From Cenococcum geophilum 1.58 (lineage: Eukaryota > Ascomycota > Dothideomycetes > Gloniales > Gloniaceae): 64,000 nt of DNA. Both the position numbers and the translations under genes were made by a program. The DNA lies in contig KV748203.1 of NCBI GenBank assembly GCA_001692895.1, forward strand, positions 1,518,330 through 1,582,329. Reading direction: 5' to 3'. Numbering within the stretch: position 1 is the stretch's first letter; every line of letters begins with the position of its first letter. Shown piece after piece: positions 10,884-22,490 of this stretch. Below the pieces are notes generated by a model. The model did not search any database. It was not told the origin of the DNA and saw only the letters and a list, made by a program, of their open reading frames with translations.

Positions 10884-13300
10884 AAATGTGCTAGATTAAT
10901 ATATACCTAGGACTTTCTAATATTATTACATACGATATAGGCAAGAATTTTATAAGTAAGGAATTCAAATAATACGCTATAATATTTGGAATAGTTATAA
11001 GAAGTATACCTGTTAAAGCCCACAATTTAGTCGGAATAGTAGAACGCTACTATAGCCCCCTCCGTTATATATACTATATCATTACTATAGAACTGCTAGA
11101 TATTAGTAAGGATATGGCCCTGCAAATAACTTTTAAAGCAATCAATAATTCCGCAGGCCCTGACGGTCTTATACCCACCTTACTAGCATTTGGAGCTTAC
11201 CTATGTATGGTAGATTCCGACGCACCTAACCCTATAGTTATACAACGAGCAGCAGCTCTTAAAAAGGCTATAGAAGAAGTTAAGAAGCTTAGAGCTGAGC
11301 GCTAAGTGGCAAATGCCCTTAATATGCGCAACGGACCTAAAACAACTGCAATCTATAACCTACTACTTAACTCACCCGTATTGGTATAGAGAGAAGGACC
11401 TATAGGCCAACCTAGCTACTAGTCTGGTCCGTATAACCTACTTAGTATTAAAAATAAGACCTATACTATATAACTTCCCTATAGACCCACTAACTTCCGC
11501 AGTATGGTCGTGAAACTATATCTAGTAGACCCTAAGATTATAGAGGATATATAACTAGAAGATGATAAAAGCGAACCACCTTAAACTGAGCCTAAACCCC
11601 TACCTTAAACTAAACCTAAACCCCTACCTTAAACTGAGCCTAGACCTTAACCCGTTAAGTATAAAAGAGGTAGACTATATAAGTACCCTATTAAAGCTAA
11701 TACCGCGAACATTTTAATATATCTATAAGATAAGGATAATAATTAACTTATAAAGTCTAATTAGTTTATAGTATTACGCCAGAAGGAAATTAAGGGATTA
11801 CTTAAGAAAGGAGTTTTTGAACTAGTTAACCCTAAAGATATACCACAAAGCAACAGAGTATTTAACTCTAGATTTGTTAATAAGATTAAGAACCCCGGTT
11901 CTAATAAAGCCTTTAAGAAGTTAAGACTAGTTATACAGGCATATAATGACCTAGAAAAAGACCTCGTATTAACCTAATTACCTATAATCTAACGAGTTAG
12001 CCAACGCCTTATTCTCTGTATTACAGCCATAACTTAGAATAATGGCACACATCTCTATTTACGAGATATTTTATAGGCCTATGTATAATTAGCTATAAGA
12101 CTAAATCGAGACTTCTATATTAGGGCACCTCTCGAACTTAGTACGGCACTTAGAGTCTTATAAGGCATAATTCTAAAGGTTATTAGACCTTTATACGGCA
12201 TTCCTAAGGCAGGCAATTATTAGTTTAAAACTTACTATAACTACTATATTAAAGAACTAAACATAAGCTAATCTACTTATAACCCCTGCTTACTCTACCT
12301 TAACAACCCCACAAATTTTGGAATAGTTGGTTTATAGACTAATAACACCCTCCTACTAGCTAACTTAGTCTTTACAGCTTTAGAATAGAAGAAGATTAAG
12401 AAAGCTAAGTTCTTAACTAAGAAACGCGAATAACTTACGCTAGAATACCCAATTAAATTTAATGAAGGCATTATCCGACAATAGGATTATATAATTACGC
12501 TTACGCAGGAGCGCTAATGCCAGAACTTAACCCTTATTAATATTAAGGAAGCTATTACAACAACTAGTTTTAGAGGCACTATTTGTATAGCACTTATACT
12601 TAAGGACTAATATATCGCCTAATAAGTAAGAGGAGCTTATATTACGTCCGTATGCCAGCCTAAAGCTTCTTTTAATTTATCCTACGCTGTCTAAGTAATT
12701 AACCCTAATAAGAAAGACGCAAAACTGCTTAATAAGAGGATTTAGTGGCAAATTAAGAACCTAATAAGAGGTTTAAACTTTGTTAAACTTAATATAGAGA
12801 TATTACAACTACTTATATTTACTAATTCCTTATTTATAAATAACAAGGATCTCTTATTATAGATTAGATACATCCTAGTACTAGCAGACTTATTAAATAA
12901 GGCGAATATCGTCTACTAGTCCTTAGTTAAGTGTAAGAGAATCACTAGAAGCGTACTAGCCTCCGAATTATATACTATGGCCTATAATTTTAACATCGGC
13001 GCTGCAATTAAGGCCATAGTTAAATTGTAACTTAACATTAGCCTACCGCTTATCCTTTACACCGATTTAAAGTCGATTTATAAATACCTCGTTAAACTAG
13101 GAACTATATAGGAGAAGAGACTTATAATAGATGTTATATGCCTATATTAGTTATATAAAAGACGCGAAATAGCTAAAGTTAAGTGGATTAATGGAGATAG
13201 TAACCCTATAGACGCTATAACTAAAAGCAAACCGTTATTAGCTCTTAAGCGACTTATTAATATAAACCGAATTAAGTTAAAGACAGTAGAATAGGTAGAA
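10884..13300 (+). pseudogene. Pol remnant (integrase, RT, RNase H), right part of host copia element
   Basis: Resumes the host integrase directly after the nested insertion with a YLGL stretch and then IGKNFISKEF near 10,940. It includes a short surviving open stretch at 11114-11305 (NNSAGPDGLIPTLL, ending KKLRAER) that is typical of the C-terminal integrase region of fungal copia elements. A linker near 11,580-11,660 repeats CCTAAACC-type units. RT follows from about 11,750. RNase H has TDLKSIYKYLVKLG near 13,065 and DAITKSKP at the end. These segments parallel those of the nested element, so the two are related lineages. RIP stops occur throughout. Confidence 0.75.
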
Positions 13301-13345
13301 CGTGCTACTGATAATAGCACTAATATAAAGGTATAGGGTAAGGAA

Positions 13346-13364
13346 GGAAGGAAGGAAGGAAGAA
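13346..13364 (+). repeat. GGAA microsatellite
   Basis: Short run of AAGG/GGAA units just upstream of the right LTR of the host copia element. Confidence 0.6.
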
Positions 13365-13446
13365 AAGAAAGAGAAGTGTATATATGGATTTTTAAACTGC
13401 ATAGTTATAGAATACTAGTCCTCCGCATTTTCTAAAGTACTCCTAG

Positions 13447-13690
13447 TGTAGCTAGAATATATTACATTACAATAGGAGGCAAATTGCCGCCATATGTGGC
13501 AAGTTGCCGTTACGTAAGGTAAGTTGCCGTTACGTGAGGCAAGTTGCCGTTATGTGTCACCGCGGCACTAGCGTGGTAAGGAACCTTAAGTTCCTCACCC
13601 TTCTTCATATTAGAAAAAGACAATATCTATCTATAACACCGCATAGTACATATTATTGTGATATATGTATTCTGCACGTTGTTAAAGCAT
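13447..13690 (+). repeat. 3' LTR of host copia element
   Basis: Matches 1656-1860 but is about 39 bp longer, because the 20-bp unit containing GGCAAGTTGCC is present in extra copies (palindromes at 13478, 13498, 13518, 13538; strict 20-bp spacing). Confidence 0.8.
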
Positions 13691-14389
13691 ACCAATAATA
13701 GCAGTAGATTAAACCTAAAACCCTAATTAAAGAAATTAATAAGGGTACTTAATAACTACTAAGGGTAATAAGACGCGCATATTTAGCGTTAGAAACCGAG
13801 TAAATATCGTAAGACGATTAAATATTTGCTTTAGTGCACTCTAAGTAAAAGAACGGTTATTAGGAGAAAGGACTTGCTAATGTAATATAAACTAACCCCT
13901 CTTTCGCATAACGAGAACACAGAGACGGCATTATCTCACTAAGAGATAATATCGCAGCAACGGTATAAGTACAACATTGCGCTTATAAAGAAGAAGAAAT
14001 TTTAGGTATAATAAGTAAAAATATTAACTAAATTAATTAGATGGATATTATACCTCTAGTAAACGACCTAGAGATACTAGGTATCTTTAAGGACAAAGAT
14101 AAAAAGGAGGGACATAGTGTTACGGACGCTTTAAGTATAATACTATAACTACTTAGAGAAGAGTTAGAGGAAGCTAGTTGGTTAATATAAGCACGGTTTA
14201 GAATAGAGCCTATAGAACTATATAATGAGGAATAGTAAGTAAGTTATATAATATTATACGCAGAGTACGCGGTGTATAGATGGGATATACGTATAATACG
14301 TATAACATATACCTTATATATAAGAAGGATTCTTAGGAGTATAGATGTGTATTTAAAGGACTATAGTCCCTACCTAGATAGTTCCCTTC
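13691..14389. other. AT-rich stretch without a recognisable gene
   Basis: RIP-like composition. The + strand has a partly open stretch from about 14,040 (reads MDIIPLVNDLEILGIFKDKD then stops), but I recognise no family. It could be the 5' part of another decayed element. Confidence 0.5.
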
Positions 14390-15990
14390 CTTGTAGTAAA
14401 TCTTAGAATATAATTAGAGTTAATCTATTAGGCAACCACTCTAATAATTATATTTAAGTTACTGACTATTATTCCTTACCTATATACCTAGCCTATTAAC
14501 AAGTCTACCGTAGTTCCTACTATAAGGCTTCGTTATAATATCGGACGCTCTACTTATAGGCGCTATAGGTTTTCTCCTTTAAGTAAATTCCTACCCCCTA
14601 GAATATCTTTTTATTATATTTAAACTACGTATAATAGCTTAGCGGCTATTATAGTACTTTAATACTACTAGGGAAGACGTATAGGTTATAGTAGTCCTTC
14701 GGCTATTAAAAGAATGGGAAGCTCTTAGCACCATCTTTACCCTAGTAGTTAAAGAAATAGAAGGCTATTATAGAGAGGGGGTAGAGAATAGGGTTAGTGT
14801 TCCGCATATAGCCCATATACTTAACCTTGCCGTACTAATTCTGCTTCCCTTATATTATTAACATAATTATACACAGCGCTAACTCGTCCGGTTTAGGCCC
14901 TTTGTTCTTTAGTTTAATAAAAATAAGGTTAGTAAGCTAAACGTCCTATCTACTTTTACTACGGGTAATAGTAATATAGCCTAAGGAATGGGTTAGAAAA
15001 CGGCAGCTATATAAATTAGATAGGGTATATACGAACCTAATAAATGCTTAGCTGTAGTTTAAAGGTAAGACTTAACTAAACCTAGTATCTTAGAGCCCGT
15101 TTTTTAGCACTAAGTAATCACCTTTTTAAGCCCTTTAATGTTATAGCCGCTAGTAATTGTAAATAGGCCTCAATTAATAAAGTTAACGCGTTAAATCCGG
15201 TCCTTATTGCGGCGGATACTATCTAGTACTGCCGAGAGCTTTGCCCCCCGCAGCGGCTGTAAGGTCTTGCCTTCCGACTATTATATATAAAGCTCGGTAA
15301 TAGCGGAGACGTAGCTATTTATAACTAAGTATTAGACTATCTCGTTAAATAGGGCGTCTAGGGCCTCCTTATCCCATATATCCCCATCCTCCTTTACAGC
15401 TTCCTCCCCTATGCCTACGGCTGCCCCTACAGCTGCCCCTATAGCTACCCCTATAGCTACCCCTGCAGCTACCTTCCCCCCTAGCTGCCCTACCCGCTTA
15501 ACCGTCTTCTACCTCTTCTTCGCCCGCTTACTATCTTTCTATATCTCTTTCTGTTTTGATTTCCGTTTTTAATAGCTAGTAGCCCATAATTCTTAGTTAA
15601 TAACTTACTACTCTAAAAATAGATAAAGTTTATCTTCTATTACCTAGGCGCCGTCCATATTGCCTTCTAGTCTCGCGTATTAGTCTTCCCACTTTTTCTG
15701 CTTTAGCTTATACGCCCTTATAGTATTCTTTAAGCGCTAGGCCTTATAAATATCGTGTAGCCGTGCTATCTAGGCCTTAAATTTGCTCTAGAGGCTATAG
15801 GGGGAGGAGGCTAGGGGGGCTTCCGTCGACCGTAAAGTGGACCGTAGGGTAAGGAGATTCTTGAAAGACTCTATTTCCATAAAAGGTAAGGGGGAGACGC
15901 GTAAGCGCGGCGCGGGTAAATAAAGCCACTAAACGCGTAAATATTAAAGGAGGAGAAGAAGGAGAAGAGGGCTCTATATTATACAATTAT
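14390..15990 (-). pseudogene. Unidentified RIP-degraded coding remnant
   Basis: Read on the minus strand with TAA/TAG as Gln/Trp, this gives a long protein-like sequence that is not a standard gag-pol. From 15986 downward there is a Pro/Ser-rich start. A basic stretch rich in Lys, Gln and Arg follows near 15,740-15,530. A Gly/Ala-alternating hydrophobic stretch reading GGKVAAGVAIGVAIGA lies near 15,480-15,400, followed by GEEAVKEDGDIWDKEALDAL and then a region with conserved-looking aromatic residues down to about 14,480. I cannot assign a family. It may be cargo or a non-LTR or DNA transposon protein. Confidence 0.45.
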
Positions 15991-16189
15991 AATTACGGTA
16001 GGCCTTTCTATATAAAATCAGAAGCCCCGCGCAAGCTAGCGCGGGCATAAGGACAGAAGAGGGTTGGAAAATGGATTGTCAAGGTAATAGTAAGGTCGAA
16101 GGCGCGCTAAGACCCTCTATACTAACCTAGTACTAACCTAGGCCTCAAAAACGCGTCTGAAAAGTAGGGGCCACCACTAAAGGGGGGGG
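15991..16189. other. Spacer between decayed elements
   Basis: Less AT-rich, with an inverted GCCCCGCGC/GCGCGGGC motif near 16,023-16,048 and a run of G at about 16,183-16,192. Nothing coding is seen. Confidence 0.4.
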
Positions 16190-19100
16190 GGGTAATATTT
16201 AGACGATATGTCGCGGACCTTAGGGGGTCGTGTATAACCTAAGGTTATGCTAAGCCTAACCCAGACCTCCGATACCTAGATATCTATACCCTTTAGTACG
16301 TATTATATCTTAATATATAGTCTTTAACCTCTTCGGATATTCTATCCTAAAATTATTTCCTTTAAACAGCCTTAAGGGTTCTATTAACACTATAGTAACC
16401 CCTAAAAGGGTTATCGTAGGAAACCTTTAGATTTTTATCTTAAACCACTTAGTCCTTTAGGATATATACAGCACCCTTAAAGCATAATAAACCCTTTTAG
16501 TCTTACTACTATAGCTTCTTAGTAACTCCGGCTAAGTTAGTCTCTACTATATCTTTCTACCTCTCCCTAAAAACAAAGGCGTTCCTTTATTATACTTAAA
16601 AAAGAAGATCTAAAAAGGGTTTGTATAGATTACTTACTTCTATTTTACCTACCGCTATTATAAATATAAGGCGTAGCACGAAACGTTTTAAACCATTAGT
16701 ATTAATAAATTCTCCTACCGTTATATAGTATGCTATACTACAGATAAGCATTTTACCTATCCCCCTTAAATCTAGATACTCGTAGCTAATACGCCGTCAA
16801 GTTAAAGGTACCGCGATACCCCTAGTATATCCTATAGAATTCTCGCTAATTCTAGGGTATACTAACTTTATAATATCTACCTAGTCTATAACTATATCCT
16901 ATAGCTTTATAATTATAGCGCTTTATAGCTATATCGCTAGGATCTTTACCCTACTATAAAATTTAGTAGTTCTAGAAAAAGAGCCTTCTTTTTTTTAAGC
17001 AAATTTTGCAATATAGAAATTATTTCCCCTATACTGTCCTAGATCCTCCCAGTCTTATAATTTAAACATCTTAATAACCTATTAGCGGGATTTATCTTTC
17101 CTAGGCAGTACGTAATTTTAAAGTTATACTATAATAATACCTCTACCCATCTAGCTTATTAACCGCTTAACATCTTTATAGTTATAAAGTATTTTAGATT
17201 ATTATAGTCTATAAGGACTTTAATAAGATAATTGCTTCCTATATAATAATATCGCTAGTACTTTATTACTATAACTATTGTAAGTAGCTCCTAGTTATAT
17301 GTTATATAACGCTATTTTATAAGGGTTATTTTCCTTAACTAAAACGCTATAGGATACTATTCTCCGTCTTTTAATTAAGATATAATTACCCCTAGGGTAA
17401 AGCCGGATGCATTTGTTTTAAAGTATATATATAGTTCCTAGCAGAAGTATATTAGAATAGGCGTTAATATAAACAAATCCTTTAACTAGTCTATAGCTTA
17501 CTTAGTAGCTTCCCTAAATATAAAGGGTCCTAACTTCTTGCTATTCTTAGATCCCTTTAGCAGCTCGGTAATTAGAAATACTACTTACGTATAGTAAATA
17601 ATAAACGTTTAGTAGAAGTTTGCCATACCTAAAAAAACCTATACTTCTCTAAATATTATAGGGTAGGGCTATTCCCTAATAGCGTCCACCCGGCTTTTCT
17701 CTATTAACACTCCGTTAACGCTAATAATAAAGCCTAAAAAATTAATACTAGTAGCATAGAATATATATTTCTTTAGGTTTATATAAAGCTTATATTCTTG
17801 CAGTCTTTTTATACTATTTATATATAGTATATATATATACTTCGTAGCCATTAGAGTAGACTATAATATTATTAAGGTAAACTATATATATCGTGTCTAA
17901 TAGGCCTAAAATATCGCTAGTGCGTTAGTAAGCCTAAATAGCATTATTAGGTACTTAAAGTGGCCGTACTATATTTAGAACGCTGTTTTCCACTTATTAC
18001 TAGCTTTAATCCGGATTTAATAGTATATATCTTTTAGATCTAATTTTATAAATATCTTTACGCCTAATAGTCTATTAATAAGCTCCCCTATTAAAGGTAG
18101 CGGGTAGTAATTCTTTATAGTAATCCTATTAAGCGCCTAGTAGTTAATATAGAGATATAGGGTCCTATCCTTCTTAGGTATAAATATAATTAGTACCCCT
18201 ACTAAACTTATAAAAGGCTAAATCTATCTTCTCTAAAGATTGTCTACTATATATTAACATAATACCGCTAGCTTATTTTCTAATAGGTTATATAGTAGTC
18301 CAAAAAGAGGTTACTTATTCCCTATATCTATTTTATACTTAACTAATATAGGGTTAAATAAGGTTTATACGGCCTCTTTATTAGAAATATCCTCTAAGTC
18401 TATATATTCCTATAGGATCTCTAATTCCTTAACTATATATAGCTAGATATTTAAAAATAAATACCCTATATTCCTATTTTTGGTGTTAAGAGTAGTATAT
18501 ATAGTATATACCCACCCTTCTTCTTATATATAGCTTAAGAAAGTCTTTTAATCTTTAACTATAATATATAGTTAAGTCTTTTAGTATTAATATAAGGCTA
18601 AAGGCCAATTAATATCTAGATTAACTTATTAAAGCTATAGGTATCCTAAAATAAGGTTATACCCCTTAATTTCTATAGCGTAAAAGCGCATCTCCTATAT
18701 ATCCCATTAACCATCGCGGTCTTAGCTAGTCACGGAAAAAGTTTACTCCCTATAGTACGGAATCTAGTAGCCTCTAATACTTTAAACGGTGCGTATCTAT
18801 AAGCCGCTAAGGTCTAAATCCAATTCTTTTACTAGTAATTAAAAGATAAACCCTATAGTCGCGCCGCTATCTATAAGGCAGTCTTACGTTACCTATTTAT
18901 TATTAACTTAAAGAGAGATAGGAATAACTATACGGTAACTTACTCCCTCCTTCTCTTACTAGCCTAGTATAAGGGAGTAAAGATCTACTAGGCTCTCTCT
19001 TTTCCTAATTAAGCTAACTCTTACTTTTTTTACTATTAGAGCGCTTTATATAGCCCTTTTTACCGCAGTTATAATAGACACGTAACTTATTTGGATTGGG

Positions 19101-20529
19101 TTTCTACCTATTATTATTCTAGGATTAACTAGCGTTACTCTAGGGCTATAAAGCCTACTTACGTTATCCTTCTATAGAGCGGTTAAGTTGGAATCTACTC
19201 CTATTTTTAAAGCTAGGTCTAGTCCTACGCTTTTTATTATTGGCATCTTGTTCCTTTTGCTTACCTAAATAGTCTCTTTTAGTATTCTTAATCTAAGTAG
19301 CTTTAGAGATAAGCTTTTCTTAANAGGTAGGAATTTCNCCCTTCTCNTANATGGCCTATTAAATCTTANGTTNTANCTTAGNAANTAGCTAGTAAAGTTA
19401 TATAGCGTTATCCTATAGGTTTAAGTAGGGTATATTATCTTCTAGCTCTTTTAAGTAGTTTATAAACTAGACTATACTTTAGCCTTCTTACTATTTAGCG
19501 TTATAGTATTCCTAGTTATAATCTATCCCTTAATTAATAGGGTCTTAGACCTAATTAACCAACTAAAACTTAAGTTCGCTAAATTTAAGGGGTATAGTAA
19601 GTTTCTTCTTATAGCGTATCTATAAACTCTTAATAGTGCTATATAGGAAGGTAGAAGTAATTAGTATCTAATTATGCTTATTAGAGTAATGTTTCGGGTC
19701 TAGCTAAAACTTAATTTTATATTAATAGATAAAACAATTATAGTTCCGGAGACTATTACTATTATACTTATTAGGTTCCTTTATACAAAATTTAGGTTTT
19801 TTTTAACGTTATAGCATAGTATAGCGTTATCCCTTTAAGTCCGCTTTGTGTCTAGGGTGTCTATACTTCTCCTAATTATCCTTATAATTATTCTTAGTAG
19901 TTTTAATATACTTATCTTAATTATATCTCTAACTCCTTTATTTTTTTATAGGGTCTTATATAGCAACCACTTTAATAACTTCCTAGTGGTAATCGTTCCT
20001 AAAAGTCTTGCAAGGTTAGATAGACCAGCCGTAGCTTCCTAGTCTACTCCTTTATAAGTAGAGGGGATGCGCTCCTCTAAGGAGACTCTATTAGCCTTTT
20101 ATAGTAAGGGCGTTATTTTAGGGGGTAAGGAGGTATAGCCCATCATCGTCAATTAATAGCCGTATATCCCCTCTATAATAGATTATAAGCGATTAGAATT
20201 ATAAAACGCCAGTTTAACTAGAATATATAATTATCTAATTAATAGTATAAAATAAGAGTTATAGGTAAGTAGAAGATAAGTTAAGGTAAAATAAGCTTTA
20301 TGTAATAAAGGACAAATACTTTCTAACCTCTTTTATTTAGAGACTAATTGCTAGTTCTTCTCTAGAGGAGAACCAGCTCCCTATATAATTCTTTTAAGAC
20401 GCTAGTAAAACCCTTTACCCCTTATCTATCTAACCGTATCTTCTAGGACGTAGATGGAATATAAATAGGATATAGATAAAACCTCCTACTATCTTATCTA
20501 ATATATACCTTTTAGGGAATTTCGTTACA
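16190..20529 (-). mobile_element. Ty3/gypsy retrotransposon, 3'-truncated, heavily RIPped
   Basis: Minus-strand order: LTR (20301-20529), leader, gag ATG near 20,143, knuckle near 19,080-19,040 (YYNCGKKGYIKR, with the first Cys now Tyr), RT near 18,400-17,650, RNase H to about 17,000, and integrase zinc-binding segment near 16,420-16,290. In RT the catalytic YLDD reads YLNN near 17,870, which is G-to-A (RIP-type) damage. The open stretch 17669-17851 includes LGFIISVNGV, typical of gypsy RT. The rest of the integrase and the 3' LTR are missing at about 16,190. Ambiguous bases cluster at 19,325-19,385. Confidence 0.8.
20301..20529 (-). repeat. 5' LTR of the truncated gypsy element
   Basis: On the minus strand it begins TGTAACGAAATTCC and ends CTTTATTACA, so the ends form the inverted repeat TGTAA/TTACA. 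It lies 158 bp upstream of the gag start. No second copy is in the window, so the boundaries rest on the terminal repeat and position alone. Confidence 0.6.
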
Positions 20530-21230
20530 CTAGCGCTATAATCCTAATCTATATAGTGATATAAGAACTATAAGCGGATAATTAGTAAGATATACTAAAA
20601 ACTATATAGAGAATAATTTAGATAAAGCTATTTACAAATTCTATAATTTAATTAATATAATTAAAATAGCTAAGTAGCTTAGTAGAAGGCCTATAACTAA
20701 AGTTCTTATACTACTAACTATTAAATTTAAGATTTAAAAGCGGGCTACTATTACTAAAATACTATTTAAGCTATTTAAAAATAATAATACGTATATTAAA
20801 TTCGTTTATACCCTAGTTTAACTATATTATTAATAAGAAACTTATTAGCCTAAAGCCTTAAAATAAAAAGGTTAGATTTTATTATCTTTAAAAGTAGTAA
20901 TCTATCTTTTATAACTAAATAAAAGAAGTTTGTTAATAGATTTAAGAACGCCTTAAAGGATTACTATTAGCGCTATTAAATATAAGGGTGTGGCTAGAGC
21001 GGGTTAGCTACCTTTTTATTAGCGTAGGCAAACTATAGAGCGCGTTAGGCGAAGCTGCGCACCTAAACTGCGCTAAGAAATGAACCGCGGACCTTAGCTA
21101 AACGTATCTCCGCTGCCTAACTGCATCGGACTCTCCTACTGCTGCAGCAAGCAGTCTAGGTATCAGCTATACCCGTCTTCCGCCTAGACATAGTCCCTTC
21201 ATCTCCAGCCCAGCCTTTGAAAAATTCTAT
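20530..21230. other. AT-rich remnant and boundary of the RIPped compartment
   Basis: From 20,530 to about 20,990 the sequence is AT-rich with a broken + strand reading frame of no known family. At about 20,995-21,060 base composition returns to normal within tens of bases. The last RIPped base block therefore ends about 270 bp from the stop codon of the NLR-type gene. Confidence 0.6.
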
Positions 21231-21639
21231 ATCGTTTTAAAATCTTTATGGGCCCTGGAGCAATAGGCTACGCTGTGTCTTGAGATATAGATAGCGAGTG
21301 CGTGCGGTTGCCTCTTATACCTATGGGTGCATTGCTCTTGCTTCCTGAAGCCTGTAACGTCCATAGCTGTTGAAGCGAAGAGTAATGGTCCAAACATGCT
21401 TGAGTAGTCGGATGATCCAGTCCGAGTTTTTCTTGATAGCCAGCGCATGCTCTCTGGTAGAGCGGTGAAGCATCTTTATACTGCTGCCGCTGGTGTAGCA
21501 AGTACGCAAGGCAATAGACGCTCGTCAGCGTGTCGGGATGCTCCTTCCCCAGCGCCTTCTCCTTCCCCTCCAGCGCTCGTCGGTTCATGTCCTCGGCCTG
21601 CTCATACTTCCGCTGGAATCGTAGCACCGACGCTAGGTT

Positions 21640-22490
21640 GTCCACGCTCGTTAGCGTGTCGGGATGNNNNNNNNNNCACGCTCGTTAGCGTGTCGGGATG
21701 CTCTTTCCCCAGCGCCTTCTCGTACCCCTCTAGCGCTCGTCGGTTCATGTCCTCGGCCTGCTCATACTTCCCCTGGAATTGCAGCACCGACGCTAGGTTG
21801 CTTACGCTCGTCAGCGTGTCGGGATGCTCTTTCCCCAGCGCCTTCTCGCTCCCCTCCAGCGCTCGCCGGTTCATGTCCTCAGCCTGCTCGTACTTCCCCT
21901 GGAATTGCAGCACCAACGCTAGGTTGCTCACGCTCGTCAGCGTGGAGGGATGCTCTTTCCCCAGCGCCTTCTCCCTCCCCTCCAGCGCTCGTCGGTTCAT
22001 GTCCTTGGCCTGCTCGTACTTCCCCTGGAATTGCAGCACCGACGCTAGGTTGCTCACGCTCGTCAGCGTGTAGGGATGCTCTTTCCCCAGCGCCTTCTCG
22101 CTCCCCTCTAGCGCTCGTCGGTTCATGTCCTCGGCCTGCTCATACTTCCCCTGGAATTGCAGCACCAACGCTAGGTTGCTCACGCTCGTCAGCGTGGAGG
22201 GATGCTCTTTCCCCAGCGCCTCCTCCCTCCCCTCCAGGCGCTCGTCGTTTCATGTCCTTGGCTTGCTCGTACTTCCCCTGGAATTGCAGCACCAACGCTA
22301 GGTTGCTCACGCTCGTCAGCGTGTCGGGATGCTCTTTCCCCAGCGCCTTCTCCCTCTCCTCCAGCGCTCGTCGGTTCATGTCCTCAGCCTGCTCGTACTT
22401 CCCCTGGAATTGCAGCACCAACGCTAAGTTGCTCACGCTCGTCAGCGTGTCGGGATGCTCCGCTCCTAAAGCAGCCTCCCTTGCCTCGAA
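21640..22490 (-). repeat. Tandem 126-bp TPR-coding repeats
   Basis: About seven units, 126 bp each (42 residues), beginning near 21677, 21803, 21929, 22055, 22181, 22308 and 22434. The step is 127 bp at the unit carrying the frameshifting insertion. Units are nearly identical at the DNA level and differ mainly at a few codons (Ala/Ser in NLAxVLQ, Glu/Lys in the AxDMNRRALE part, Ser/Arg/Tyr/Glu after LEG, Asp/Ser/Tyr in EHPxTL). Confidence 0.9.
21667..21676. other. Assembly gap (10 N) inside the TPR array
   Basis: The 24 bases before the gap (21643-21666) are identical to the 24 after it (21677-21700). Overlapping the two copies keeps the frame and the 126-bp period, so the gap is probably an unmerged contig overlap. 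Confidence 0.75.

Larger units (their letters stand above)
1656..13690 (+). mobile_element. Ty1/copia LTR retrotransposon, heavily RIPped, split by a nested element
   Basis: Two direct repeats (1656-1860 and 13447-13690) bound a copia-type gag-pol on the + strand. Gag has a CCHC-like knuckle near 3430. The protease (an IGASKQSTAG stretch) is near 3900, GAG-pre-integrase near 4290-4450, and integrase resumes after the insertion. Reverse transcriptase covers about 11,750-12,500 and RNase H ends near 13,250. A 6.3-kb second copia element (4614-10878) interrupts the integrase; without it this element would be about 5.8 kb. Nearly every former CAA/CAG/TGG codon is now a stop, so it is dead. The 3' edges of the LTRs are uncertain by a few bases and I found no convincing target duplication. 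Confidence 0.85.

Noticed and set aside
1651..13702. Target-site duplication for the outer copia element (ATAGC versus ATAAT or ATAGC near 13,698)
   Set aside because: A match needs shifting the LTR end or assuming RIP changes in the duplication; the LTR boundary is too uncertain to claim it.
21643..22490. CRISPR-like array suggested by regularly spaced repeats
   Set aside because: The repeats are contiguous 126-bp coding units without spacers, in a eukaryotic TPR gene.
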